From positions 3,629,748-3,693,747 of the forward strand of contig NW_009799100.1 of the NCBI RefSeq assembly GCF_000213175.1: a stretch of 64,000 nucleotides of DNA. The letters run 5' to 3'. The stretch's first letter is position 1, and the number at the start of each line of letters is the position of its first letter. A program made the position numbers and the translations under genes. A model generated the notes under the pieces. That model made no database searches and had not been told where the DNA came from. It saw only the letters and a program-made list of their open reading frames with translations. Source of the DNA: Neurospora tetrasperma FGSC 2508 (taxonomy: Eukaryota; Ascomycota; Sordariomycetes; Sordariales; Sordariaceae). Shown here piece after piece: positions 11,889 through 22,651 of the stretch.

Positions 11889-13353
11889 ATGCGCTCCACC
11901 ACTGTCCTCGCCGGTCTGGCGACGGTCCTTGCCCCGTTGGCTTCTGCCCACACTGTCCTCACAACTGTTTTCGTCAACGACAAGAACCAAGGAGATGGTA
12001 CTGGCGTCCGTATGCCCATGGATGGCAACATCGCCAACGCCCCCGTTATTAACATGAACAGCGATGACATGATCTGTGGTGAGTCTTGGATCCTTTCCCA
12101 CTCATGCCTGCTGCTCAAAGACACTCACACATCAAACAGGCAGAGACGGCCTCAAGAAGGTCAACTACGCCATCCCCGCCACCGCTGGCTCCAAGATGAC
12201 CTTTGAATTCCGCACCTACGTCGACGGCAGTAGGCCCGGCTTCATCGACGAGTCGCACCAGGGTCCCATTTCCGTCTACGCCAAGGCTGTCTCGGACTTT
12301 GACCAAAGCCCCGGCGGCTCCGGCTGGTTCAAGATCTGGCATGACGGGTACGACGAGTCCACCAAGAAGTGGGCGGTGCAGAAGGTCATCGACACCAACG
12401 GTCTCCTCAGCATCAGCTTGCCCACGGGGATGCCCACGGGCGCCTACCTGTTGCGCACCGAGGTGATCGCCATGCAAAACGTCACCACCAAGGCCGACGG
12501 CAACTGGTACTGCGAGCCGCAGTTCTACGTCAACTGCGCCCAGGTTTACGTCCAAGGCTCCTCGTCTGGCCCTCTCTCTATCCCCACGGACAAGGAAACC
12601 TCCATCCCCGGCCACGTCCACCCCTCCGACAAGGGTCTCAACTTCAACATGTACGACATGAAGGGTCTTCTTCCCTACCAGATCCCCGGCCCCGTGCCCT
12701 TCCGCCCTACCACTTCCTCTTCCGGCTCCAACGCAAAGGCCGCCCTTACCACGCCCACCAACTTCTCTGGCGCCGTCCCCGACAACTGCCTCCTCAAGAA
12801 CGCCAACTGGTGCGGCTTCGAGGTACCCGACTACACCAACGAAGACGGATGCTGGGCTTCTGCGGACAACTGCTGGGCCCAGAGCAAGAAGTGCTTCGAG
12901 TCTGCCCCACCCTCGGGTATCAAGGGATGCAAGATCTGGGAACAGGAGAAGTGCCAGGCGCTTGCGAACTCGTGTGATGCGAAGCAGTTCACCGGTCCCC
13001 CGAACAAGGGCAAGAGGTGGGGAGATGTGACGGAGCAGTCGAGCGTCCAGGTCCCCGGGGTGATGAAGGGTGCGGATTTGGTGGACGATCCTGTCGACAC
13101 CACCAGCAATGAAAAGGCCAACAACAACGTCGTCAGCATCCCCGCAGCCACAGCTACTACCTTCATCACCACCTCTTCCGCCGCTTCCAAGCCTGTCACC
13201 ACTGTCCCTTCTATCGCCATCACCACCACCACCGCTGCTGTTGCCATTCCTACTGAGACTGCTGCCCAAAACACACTCATCAGGTGTGGCAGGGGTGACA
13301 AGAACCAGAGGCGGGCAATGCACATTAACAGGCATAAGCGCGCGGATTTCTAA
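11889..13353 (+). CDS. Secreted AA9 lytic polysaccharide monooxygenase with C-terminal Cys-rich module
   Basis: This is a copper enzyme that oxidatively cleaves cellulose or related glucans outside the cell. CDS join(11889..12078,12140..13353), 467 aa. Residues 1-20 form a signal peptide ending ASA, so mature residue 1 is His21, the N-terminal ligand of the histidine brace. The second ligand is His103 in SHQGP. The axial Tyr193 and active-site Gln191 lie in PQFYVNCAQ. The position usually occupied by a second-sphere His (ALHxA in many AA9) reads AMQNV here (Gln176). After the catalytic domain comes a region with several Cys and Trp (about 295-370), then a Ser/Thr-rich stretch and a basic tail RRAMHINRHKRADF. 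No cellulose-binding CBM1 pattern is visible. Substrate specificity cannot be read from the sequence. Confidence 0.9.
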
Positions 13354-14095
13354 GCAGTAGCCTGTTTTCTTTCTTTTTTCTTTCTTTGGCTGGCCGGCTG
13401 GCTGGCATGGTTGCTTTGATGATCTCTTTGATATAGTGGGCTAGGTGGCTAGCCCCCCAAAAGCAACCTTTCGCTTCTTTACCGTCCTTTATGATTTGAC
13501 ACAGTTTATCTTCACTTCTTCTATCTTTTGCATTTTGGACTAGGGAAACTTTCTTTTATTTCGGCTGGGGTTGCTGGTATAAACACTTGAAAGACTTGAA
13601 AGATGAGCTTGAGGTACTTGCCTCTTGGCTCAGCTGACATTGCATGTTCAATCTATTTTTGGACACGGGATAGATGGAACAAAAACGTCTGGGTAGAAGG
13701 AAATGTTATAAGACAAACGGCATGAATGATTCAATGCTGCCCATTTGGGCATCTTGTTGGGGCATCTTGTTGAAAAAATGAAAGCTATTTCTCTAATCTG
13801 TCTCTTCCCATATCTTGATGCATGAATCTACAACGCTGTTTCTGACAACGTCTAGACGAGGTGATGCAATGATGACCACGTATGACCCGCTTCCTCTCTC
13901 TATATGCTAGTAGCTGTGTAAAGTTGCAGCCCGCCATAATCTGACACATTAACCTCCAGTGTCGTGAAACACAAGATCAAGACTACCAAACAACCCGCAC
14001 AAATACAAAGTTAAGCCAGCTATCCGGGTGCTCCTCTATCCATTGAGCCACCATAAATCTTTCCTCATGAGACTCCACAGTCCTTATTCCAGAGA
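13354..14095. other. Convergent 3' region between the AA9 and Rad5/HLTF-like genes
   Basis: AT-rich, T-rich downstream sequence for both converging genes. No gene seen. A short tRNA A-box-like stretch near 14030-14055 lacks the rest of a tRNA. Confidence 0.6.
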
Positions 14096-17000
14096 CTAAG
14101 AAAGCAGCTTCATAATATCAGCCATCCTCGTCTCCTTGACCTTCTTCTTACCATCTTGCTTTTCCTGGAAAGCCTTGCCAACCAACTCTCTCTTCTCCTT
14201 CTGAATATCAAGCACACGTTCTTCAATTGAATTGTCCATTACCAGCCTCCACACTGTCGTCGGCCTGGTTTGACCAAGCCGATGGACTCGGTCGACAGCT
14301 TGATCCTCGATGGCTGGTGCCCACCAGCTGTCAGCAAGAATGACAGTGTCAGCTGAAACCAAATTCAAGCCCACGCTGCACACGCCCAAGCTAGCGAGCA
14401 AGATACGCGTGTTGGGGTCGTAGTCTAGGGCGCGGATGGCGGCGTCGCGCTGGGCGGCGTTCATGCTGCCGTCGATCCGGGTGTAAGTGTACCCGGCTTC
14501 GTCTAGCTGGTGTTGGATGATGGTGAGGAAGGAGGTCCATTGACTGAAGATAATAATTTTGGAACCCTCCTTATCCAGGGTGCCTTTGACAAGCGCCAAC
14601 ACAGCTTCGGTCTTGGAGCTCTTGGTCTCAGATTCAAGTTCCTCTTCGTCCTGAGTGGCCGAGTGCTCGGGCGCTGGTTCAAGAAGTTTGTCTTCCGAGA
14701 GGGGAGCGCGGCACATGGGGCACTTTTGCTGCACTTCAATGACCTTGTCAATACAACCTCGACAAAAGACGTGCTTGCAATGTGTGATGATCGGGTTGCT
14801 CAGCGGGTCAATGCAGATAGGACACTCTTCTTGACTCTCGATGTAGAGTTGAAGTGCCTGTTGCAGAATGGCGCGGTTTTCATCGGTGAGATCAACCACA
14901 TCTTTGTCTGCGAGAAGCTCGAGAACTTCTGTGATGCGCTTCTTGCACAACACCCAGTGATTGCAACTAGAGTCTGGTTAGCATCTTCACTGTGCTCAAC
15001 ACCTTGGGATACCTACGTTTGTCGAAGCCTTAGCAGTCTCTCCAGGACACCCTGAAATTGTCCCTGTGAGCGCTTCGACTGCGTCCGGTAGTTTTCCAGA
15101 ACGCCCTGTGCCTCAGACCTGATTCATGTGTTAGCTCACTAGCATTGTGAAGATTAGAAGATGTGGAGGAGCTTACAGTAAAGCATCGTACTTCTTCTGC
15201 TCATCGGGCCAGAAGGTGATGCGAGAAATATGTTCTGTCTTCTCCGGAAGCTTCAAATCAACAAACTTCATATCCTTCTTTCTGCGAATGCAGAGATCTT
15301 TCATTAAACTTTTCAACAGAGCTTCACCCTTGGGCTCCCCGTTGGCAAGTGGCCTTGTGAGAACAGTGTTGAAGATTTCTGACTGTTCAATTCCGCCTGT
15401 TATGCGGAGAAACTTGAGTAACGAATGGAGATCACGAATCGTGTTGATTCTACGTAGAGAGTCTTGTCAGTACTGCACGTAAACATTGTTGATTGTCCAA
15501 CTCACATTGGCGTTCCGCTAAGTACCCATCTGGACTTGGCTTCCAATTTGCAAGCATTCTGAGCTACTTGGGCTTTGGCATTACGAATGCTATATCACTT
15601 TTGTTAGCATTGTACGTAGGGTACCCAGACCATGCATTGTTTGACCCACCTGTGTCCTTCGTCAAGAACCACTCTTCTCCAGCGAGTCTTTACTAGAGCG
15701 TCATCGGACAAGGTTCCGTAGCTGGTAATCACCACATTTTGGTCTTGGAGCGTTTTGGCAAATTCTTTGCGTTTACTTCCATGATATATGACGATCTTTG
15801 GCTGATGTTCCTCGTGAACATGGCGTCTGATCTGCTGCTTCCAGTTGCTCATCACACCAACGGGGGCGACGATGAGGGTAGGGCCAGTACCCAGGCCTTC
15901 GGTCATGATGAGGCTGATGATCTGGATAGTTTTGCCGAGGCCCATGTCATCGGCACATATGGCGCCTGACATTAGCTGTGGGGGAGACTTGTTATAGAAG
16001 CCTGTTGCCATGTTGTAGTACCGGCCGTCGGCGGTATGCTGCCAGAGCTGTACTGAGTCGGTAGACCCCTTTGCAGGCATTGTAGGGTTCTCTTTAGAGA
16101 TCATCCAAGCAAGGCCTTGAAGCTGATAGGGAAGCAACTTTGCGCGCAACTTTTCGGGCTGGGAAGCCATTGGAAGGTTGGCCAGGTCCTCCTCACTCAT
16201 GGCGAGTGACTTGATCATATCACCGCCGGAGCGGAAGTTAGTGACCTCGCTCATCTTGGCCAACTGTTCCATTGTAACTTGGGGCTCCGGCTCTTGCGTT
16301 TGGCTAGGGAAGCCATAGGTACCATTGCCCCTGAGTTCAAGTGTCCGTTTCTTTCTCTGCTCCTCATTTGCTTTGCGTGTTTGGTTGAGTTGGGTGGCTT
16401 TGACGAGTTTGTCCTTTTTCAGCCGTTCCTCGAGCCTGGCTCGTTGAAGTGGCGCGCTCGTGCCATAGAAATAGAGTCGAACGGGGCAGTCGTAGAATTC
16501 TTTCTCTCCAGTAAGCATGCCCTCAACTACAAGGTCGCCGTTGTCCTGGATTGGATTAGAAATGGAAATGGCTGAAGTGAATCGAGGGGTATACATACCA
16601 TGTAAGGGGCTAGCTTAGCAGCAACGGTCCTCGGGATATGACCTATCTGTGTGCCCAACACGTTATCTACACGAATAGCATTGGGGTCGTACTGGTTCTG
16701 TGGTTCTCTCTTGCAGACAACCACTTCACCGGGAGAGGCTACGCCGTTGTAGTATCGCACACCGACAATCTTGCCATCTATCTTGAATTAGCGTGGGAAG
16801 TAGGCAGCAGTCGGAGGTATGGTATACGAACCGAAATGTCCATAGAATTCGAGGACAGGGCCAGGATCGGCCTGGGTAAGGTCAATGACCTCGGCTTCAT
16901 CGTCCGACTCGAGTATGTCGGGCTGGGTGCTGAGCCAGTTCAGGGTGTCATGGATGGCCTGCACATGTTCCGGAGGACGATGCTGCGAGCTCGGAGTTGC

Positions 17001-17279
17001 TTGGCTGCTACGTGCTGAGAGAGTGCTTGTTGCTCCCTGGGTGTTGTGCCTGCTCTGGGCACCCTGTGTGCCTGGTGGCGTTTGCCAAGGTAGTTGCCGT
17101 CGTCCGGAGCTTGTTTGGCTCGACGAAGAGAGGCCATTGGTGCTGGTAGACTGTGGGACATACTGTGATTGAGAGGGCCCCGAGGACGAGCTATCAGCGT
17201 TCAATCGACGGCGACGTGCTTCATCTCGGCGATCGGAAGCAGCCGCTCCGACGCCAGAAGTGTAGGGCCGCTTTGGCAT
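14096..17279 (-). CDS. Rad5/HLTF-like HIRAN-SNF2-RING DNA translocase
   Basis: This is a nuclear DNA-dependent ATPase and probable ubiquitin ligase of the Rad5/HLTF group, which act on stalled forks and in post-replication repair. CDS complement(join(14096..14966,15017..15118,15177..15449,15506..15589,15650..16545,16599..16777,16832..17279)), 950 aa, with six introns of 50-60 bp that all keep phase. Residues 1-140 are Ser/Gln-rich. The HIRAN domain is at about 150-235 (VGVRYYNG, NQYDPNAIRV, GHIPR). The SNF2 ATPase has DMGLGKT at about 409-415 and the DEGH box at 504-507. The C3HC4 RING has Cys709, 712, 724, His726, Cys729, 732, 743 and 746. The helicase C domain has DRVHRLGQTRP near 890. HIRAN near the N-terminus and the modest length are closer to HLTF than to yeast Rad5 (about 1170 aa). 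Neurospora mus-41 is the known Rad5 homologue; I cannot tell whether this is that gene. Confidence 0.9.
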
Positions 17280-18517
17280 TGTTGCTCAAGGTTGGCAGGA
17301 TACGTATCGAAATGCCTTTGAGGATACCAGAATGTTGTGGTTTCCACTTGTGGAAGGAAAGTTCCGATAAAGAAGAGAAAATTCGAGCCCCTCCTTCTAC
17401 ACTTTTCCAAACTCGCAGACGCAACACAACTAAAAGTTGGAGAATGGGTTAGGTTGGAAATCAACCCTTACCTTCACATGTCGGTGCGAGTCGGAGGTTC
17501 GAGACACCGATGGATTTCCCCACACGGGAGAGAACGAACGCGGAATCCTTGTCGCTGTAATGCGAACTCACGTGATGCACCATAGGATTGTGTGCCTTCC
17601 ATTCGGTCAAGGGGGTGATGAGATAAGAGACTAATAAAGTAGGGAATGACGTCACTCCCAAGTGGTTGAATAACTTCTGTCCTCAGTTGTTGACGAAGAG
17701 CAAACTCGGGGAGATTTTGGAACTAAACTTTTGATTAAAAGATATTCGGAAGGTTTTAGGGATGGAATAACTTGAGGTATAATATGAGACATGCCATTGG
17801 GCGCATACGCAACTCAAAGGAAGGACATACAGTCTGATGCTGGTTTGTTTGTCAGCTTTCCATGGCACGCAACATACTCGAAGTACTATACCATACTCTG
17901 TACACTAGACGAAATCTATCCCGAACAGTCCCAAACCTCGCGAGGACAAATCAGAATAGCTAACACCAATAATAAAAGGTATTAGTCGGAATTGATATGG
18001 CCTTTTAACATCAGAAATAGCATATCCAAGATGGGATCACGCATTAGTTAGCTACGAAAACGCATACGAGAGTTGACACGAGGTCTCGAACTAACAACCA
18101 AACCAGTACTGGACTGTACAAGATAAGCAGTTATCCACAGAGTGAAGAACACGATAATATAAAAGGGCACGACGACAAACGTGATGTTACACGTAGCATG
18201 TTTCTTTGAAGATATATATACTGTCATAGGACTCCGTGTTCCTGATCATTACGCTGTGTCCAGAGAAGAGCAGAAGCATATCAGACTTTACCAACTCGTA
18301 AACGTACAATACATCATGATGAAAGTGTACAATAGAACCAAAGAACTTCCAGCATCATGACCACATTGAAACCTCTCGATACAGTGAGCAGCTTTCCATG
18401 CGCTGCATATCACAGCGAACTTGAGAACGTGTGCCATCCACCGATACCAAGACCATCATATCCGTCATATACACATTGATGCGCCCCGAACGCCGCCGAG
18501 AAAAAAAAAAGAAGAAA

Positions 18518-18549
<32 letters not shown>

Positions 18550-18772
18550 AAAAAAAAAGGCAACGCGTATATCAGGATCGTTTCTAACCGTCACTGTGAA
18601 GATGGAACAAAGCGCAATTGTTAGCCTCCATTGACTCTCTCGCGGGTGTGAAATGTTCGTTGTTGATAATTGTCATAAGGGGGGAAGAACTTGGACTCGA
18701 GCACAAAACCCAAGCCACCCACACAACTGAAAGAAGGGAATATTAAGAAAGGGAAAAAGAAAAGGGATTCAC
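17280..18772. other. Intergenic region upstream of the Rad5/HLTF-like gene
   Basis: No gene seen. The left part is the promoter of the minus-strand translocase gene; the right part is the 3' side of the next minus-strand gene. It contains the A-rich tract at 18501-18558. Confidence 0.6.
18501..18558. repeat. 58-bp poly(A)/poly(T) tract
   Basis: Almost pure A with three interspersed G, about 215 bp past the stop codon of the minus-strand gene at 18773-19524. In that gene's orientation it is a T tract. It may be a nucleosome-depleting or termination-related tract, or a slipped microsatellite. Confidence 0.8.
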
Positions 18773-19524
18773 CTACAGCAGGGCCAGCGTTAAATCACCA
18801 TGAATGTGTGCCTTCAACTCGATTTCCACCTCTAAATTGAGGTCTAATCTCAGCCTGAGTGGGTTCTTGCCTCCATTGCCACCGCCGCCTTGCTGCATCT
18901 GCTGTTGTTGTTGTTGTTGCTGCATCAACATCATCTGGTTTTGCTGTTTCTGCTGCTGCAGCGCTTGCCTCTGGCGGTACGACTTTGGCTCTTCTTCTTC
19001 GGAATCCTCTTGGTCGGCGAAGCGGGGACGGCGACGGCGACGAGGCCTTTCAGCGACCTCCTGGTTGCGGTTCTTCTTCTTCCTCTTGTTTTCGTCGCGC
19101 ATGAACTTGGGCTGCGGAGCTTCCTCGTCCTTGGGCGTGGAAGGCTGAGATTCCGAGGAAGACTCTTCAATGGTAGCGGCGTGCTTTTTAGCCCTGCCAC
19201 CTGCTTTCTCTTCCTCTTCCTCTTCCTCTGCCTCGGAATCGTTTTCAGACCTGTCGTCGTCATCATCATCATCATCATCTTTCTGTTCGTTATTATCCCT
19301 CTCATTGTTATCGTCGTTCTGCTTCTCATCATCGTCGTTGTCATTCTTTTTGACGTTGCTGATCTCTGGATTGGGACCCGTTGTTCCATCCTGGGTTTGT
19401 TCCGTGTGTTCATCCTTCTTCTCCGCAGCTTCTGGCTTTGGGGCCTGGTCGTTGTTGTTTGGTGTCTGGGCGATGTTAGTTGCCAGCGTCGACCTCAAAC
19501 CGGGAATACACTCACAGGATCCAT
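18773..19524 (-). CDS. Disordered acidic protein with C-terminal LRLRLDLNL motif (paralogue A)
   Basis: Function unknown. CDS complement(join(18773..19465,19516..19524)), 233 aa. The first coding exon is only ATGGATCCT (Met-Asp-Pro), followed by a 50-bp intron with GTGAGT donor, CTAAC branch and CAG acceptor. The N-terminal half is Asn/Asp/Glu-rich with runs of D and E. A basic Arg/Lys-rich middle follows, then a Gln-rich tract and GGGGNGG. The last 28 residues have alternating hydrophobic character: LRLRLDLNL, then VEIELKA, IHGDL and a LALL end at the very C-terminus. The same tail occurs in the gene at 22277-22651, in opposite orientation. I recall similar tails on other Pezizomycotina proteins of unknown function. 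Nothing indicates secretion. The regular amphipathic pattern suggests a beta-forming docking peptide (inference). Confidence 0.85.
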
Positions 19525-20539
19525 CTTCTTTCCTGGTAATGTGTAGAGGTATTTCCTGCGCAAGGTTGCTATGGTGTCACAAAGACAGATGGGAAAGGAA
19601 AGAGAGATGTTTTGACTTTACAAATGAGTTTCTAGAGAACAGCTAGAACAGGAGACCAAAGAGTAGGTATTGAAAAGGTTAATACAGGTTTAAAGGACAG
19701 GACGCATATTTGGTATCCAACCTTGCCAATAATTCCGGATAGAGGTAATGTGCACAAGGCAGCCCAAGATCATCAACAGGGTCACAGCGCGAAAGAACGG
19801 AGCAAAAGTCGAGGACCCTGATGCAATCAACTCATGTCATCATACCTTGAAGACTGAAACAGAAACACATGGCTTCCCACCATGAGACCACCACATGCAG
19901 GTAGGTAGCTCTCCATCCACTAATCCACTGCGCGACGAAGCTGACCTACCCCAGTTCCCCCAGAGTGACGACATGGGGAGCCGTTTCCCAAGACCTAAAG
20001 GATGTAATGCCATCCCAAAAAAAAACGGAGCATAATACCCGTTCTCTTGCATAAACCACACGCCCACCTGCTGCGTGTCTGATAAAGCCCTTGCACATCA
20101 GACGAAGTCGTCGCATTAGGTTCTGTCGCGGGGATAAGCGAGCTATGACGTCGAACCGACCTAAAGAGCGGATCTTATTTGGAGATCAAGCTTTTGGAGG
20201 GTGGGATCGCGAACGTTACGTGCATTGAGATGACATCGAGGCGACAGGGGGACGGGGGGTGTGGATACAACATAACAGCTACAGCTACAGCTAGGGACGC
20301 ATCGCCAGGCACGAAACAGTTTGTTTCAAGAAGAGAAAGAAACGGATGCACGCTAACTGTGGGTAATTATAGTATATCATGGTGTCTCTAAGTGGAAGGA
20401 AGCACCTGGTAAAACTACATACGGTACCCAAAACATTCAACCAAAGCGAACTACTACCACATTTTTTGTTCCAAGACCCAAGAGACACTCGTTGTTGACA
20501 ACTCGATCAAGTAAACCCCAGCTACGGAATCAAGGAGAC
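19525..20539. other. Divergent promoter region between paralogue A and the 20.5-kb gene
   Basis: No gene seen. About 1 kb separates the start of paralogue A (minus) from the start of the next gene (plus), so it should contain both promoters. It includes a short CAGCTA repeat near 20276-20292. Confidence 0.6.
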
Positions 20540-21560
20540 ATGGTTATCGGCCTTCTGATCATTGCGGGAATTCCCACAACAATAGGCGTCTGCGAAGCCT
20601 TGAGTGCGCAGAAAAAAGCCAATAACGCATCTAAAGAGAAAGCCAAGTTCCAGTTGACAGCCTCTATATCCCTCGATGGAGGACCGTCGGAAGAGTGTTT
20701 TTGTGTGTTGAGAGATGGAAGAGTAAGTTTGGTTTCCATTACCATTCAGCTGTCATCCAGACTTCAGATGGAGAAGCGATGAATGACATCAGCCCCCCCC
20801 CCCCATTTCCTGCACCCCCCACCATATGATAATACCCTTTGGCTTACACGTCTGACAGTTATGGATCGACCATCCCGACTATCCCATGCCAGGCCATAGG
20901 TTTATGGGGTACTACTTCACATACCCCTCTGAAGAGAAGCACCTGGGCATGGTGAGCACGATAGCAGACGATCCGCCCATGCTAAACTGGATTTATTGCG
21001 ATAAGGACACTGGCATGGTTAATCACGGCGGCCGTCAAGCTACCATTGGGCATACCATCGGTCCTTGGTACTGGAGCGATGACGAGACGTGGCTGACGCT
21101 CGAAGGGGACACCTTACAGTTTGTTGCTGTTCAAGACGAGGAAACCCAGAGATGGTGCGTTTACTGGGACAAGGATAGGAAGATCAGGGGATCAAGCGGT
21201 AGTTATGCTGGAGAGGAAGAGTATTCAGACGAGGAATCAGAGGGAGAATCGGAAGAGTCAGAAGCGGAAGATGATTCTGAGTTCAGCGGCAGTGAAACCG
21301 GGGAACCAAGAAAGCCCATAAAGACATTTGAAAAGGAACCCAAAAAGGAAGCTGGGAAGAACGAAGGCCAGCAAACCGGAGGTGGAGACACCGAGGGGAA
21401 GAAGACAGAGGTGAAAACGGAGGACAAGCAGGATGATGGTGGGGAAGCTCCTCCTGCTCTGCCGCAAGTACAGAAGCCTGTGAAATGGGTTCCGATCCTG
21501 CTGCGTCGTCGAATGCAGTTGGGGATGGAAAGCCGATACGTCAAGGGCGCCAATGGCTAG
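20540..21560 (+). CDS. Fungal protein of unknown function with hydrophobic N-terminus and acidic C-half
   Basis: Not assigned to a named family. CDS join(20540..20722,20859..21560), 294 aa. Residues 1-20 (VIGLLIIAGIPTTIGV) form one hydrophobic segment, possibly an anchor, followed by ALSAQKK and charged residues. About residues 35-215 look globular and contain many Trp, Tyr and His: SISLDGG, WIDHPDYPMPGH, GYYFTYPSEEKH, DDPPMLNWIYCDKDTG, GHTIGPWYW. Residues 215-270 are Glu/Lys/Ser-rich and disordered. The end is basic (LLRRRMQLG). The 136-bp intron contains a C12 run and ends CTGACAG; both junctions are in phase 0. It lies between the two genes sharing the LRLRLDLNL tail. I recall similar sequences in other filamentous ascomycetes, but no function. 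Confidence 0.85.
20793..20804 (+). repeat. C12 homopolymer in the intron
   Basis: Twelve consecutive C within the 136-bp intron of the gene at 20540-21560, followed by a further C-rich stretch. Confidence 0.85.
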
Positions 21561-22276
21561 GAACATAAACGTATTGGTATGGATCATGCAGGGATAATAC
21601 AAGAATTGTAATGTGATGAGATGGTGGGCTCACTGCATAAGATCGCGATATCATGGAATGAAGGGTACCTAGCGGTGATAGGGCCCGGAAATTGTCATCA
21701 ATGCTGATATTAATCGGGTTTTTGACGACCAGGGTGGCTTGGCCCGGTCTTGTCACATTTATGCAACCCTGATAGCAAGAAAACGAAAACTGGATTCTAA
21801 CTCGGTCCTGTCTCCGCTGATGTTCACCTCATGGCTAAGAAGCCGACCAACTAGGAGAGAGAAGGGGGGGATGGCTGCACAAGGCACCCAACAGCCGACT
21901 TGAACAGCACAAATGATGGGAAATTCCTGGCGCATACTACATGCAGTTCCGTATGGTGGACTTGCATAGCATAGGCATGCGTGACGGGAATGGGGTGTTG
22001 CAACGTCCTCGCCACTAAACAGGAGGTAGCCTCACCGGACAACGGGATCTCGATGACTTCATTGTTGAAGCTCGGTTCCCATGGGCCCTGTGTTAGTTTT
22101 ACCACTCTTTGGACCACACCTCAAGATACCTTATTTTAAATAAAGGCTTGCTCCTTTTTCAGTATTTGAGACGTTCCGAGAAAGTTCATAATTTTTTCTT
22201 GAAAAGACAACAGTTCTTGACACCGACCAAATTTCGTACTCTTTCTTCGGATCTACATCTACCAAACACCGCCAAC
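21561..22276. other. Intergenic region and promoter of paralogue B
   Basis: No gene seen. The last 100 bases, pyrimidine-rich then A-rich, look like the leader of the gene at 22277. Confidence 0.6.
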
Positions 22277-22651
22277 ATGTCCACCCAAAGCGGCTCTGAC
22301 ACGAGCAAGAAGTCTAAGCGTCAGCCAAAGAAGCAGGCGCAAACCTACGAATCCGAGTCCGAATCCGAGGACTACGCCCCCCCTCCCCGGCGTAAGCGCG
22401 GCAAGAAGCAGGGCCCTCTCGACTCGCTCGCCCTCGACAACGTTAATAACACGGTCGGCGGTCTCACCCAAGGCGTTACGGGCGCGTTGGGTGGCGTCGC
22501 GGGCGGTGCTGTCCAGAATCACCAACAAGGTGGTGGTGGTGGTGGTGGTGGGAAGTCCGACACCTTGAGGCTTAGACTCGACCTCAATCTCGACGTTGAA
22601 ATAACGCTCAAAGCAAAGATCCATGGGGACCTGGAGCTGGCTCTGTTGTGA
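22277..22651 (+). CDS. Small protein with C-terminal LRLRLDLNL motif (paralogue B)
   Basis: Function unknown. Single exon, 124 aa. The N-terminus is Ser/Lys-rich and charged (SKKSKRQPKKQ, then ESESESEDY and a basic RRKRGKKQ patch). A Gly/Val-rich segment (GGLTQGVTGALGGVAGG) and a run of eight Gly from a GGT microsatellite follow. The C-terminal 28 residues match paralogue A at 24 positions; the differences are E/D, E/T, H/K and T/E. The order (charged tail, glycine linker, motif ending in LALL at the stop) is the same in both, which supports common origin and an actual gene despite the small size. The start ATG has a C at -1 and an A at -3. Confidence 0.85.
   Translation: MSTQSGSDTSKKSKRQPKKQAQTYESESESEDYAPPPRRKRGKKQGPLDSLALDNVNNTVGGLTQGVTGALGGVAGGAVQNHQQGGGGGGGGKSDTLRLRLDLNLDVEITLKAKIHGDLELALL

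Noticed and set aside
12115-13335. 406-codon minus-strand open frame across the AA9 gene
   Set aside because: It is an antisense shadow caused by C-ending codons of the real gene; no family features.
14020-14065. Minus-strand GGCTCAATGGATAGAGG resembling a tRNA D-arm/A-box
   Set aside because: No matching acceptor stem, anticodon arm or TTC-containing T-arm follows; not a functional tRNA.
18890-19546. Plus-strand hydrophobic 218-codon frame over paralogue A
   Set aside because: Shadow of the acidic minus-strand gene; Leu/Val/Phe richness is the complement of Asp/Glu/Lys/Gln codons.
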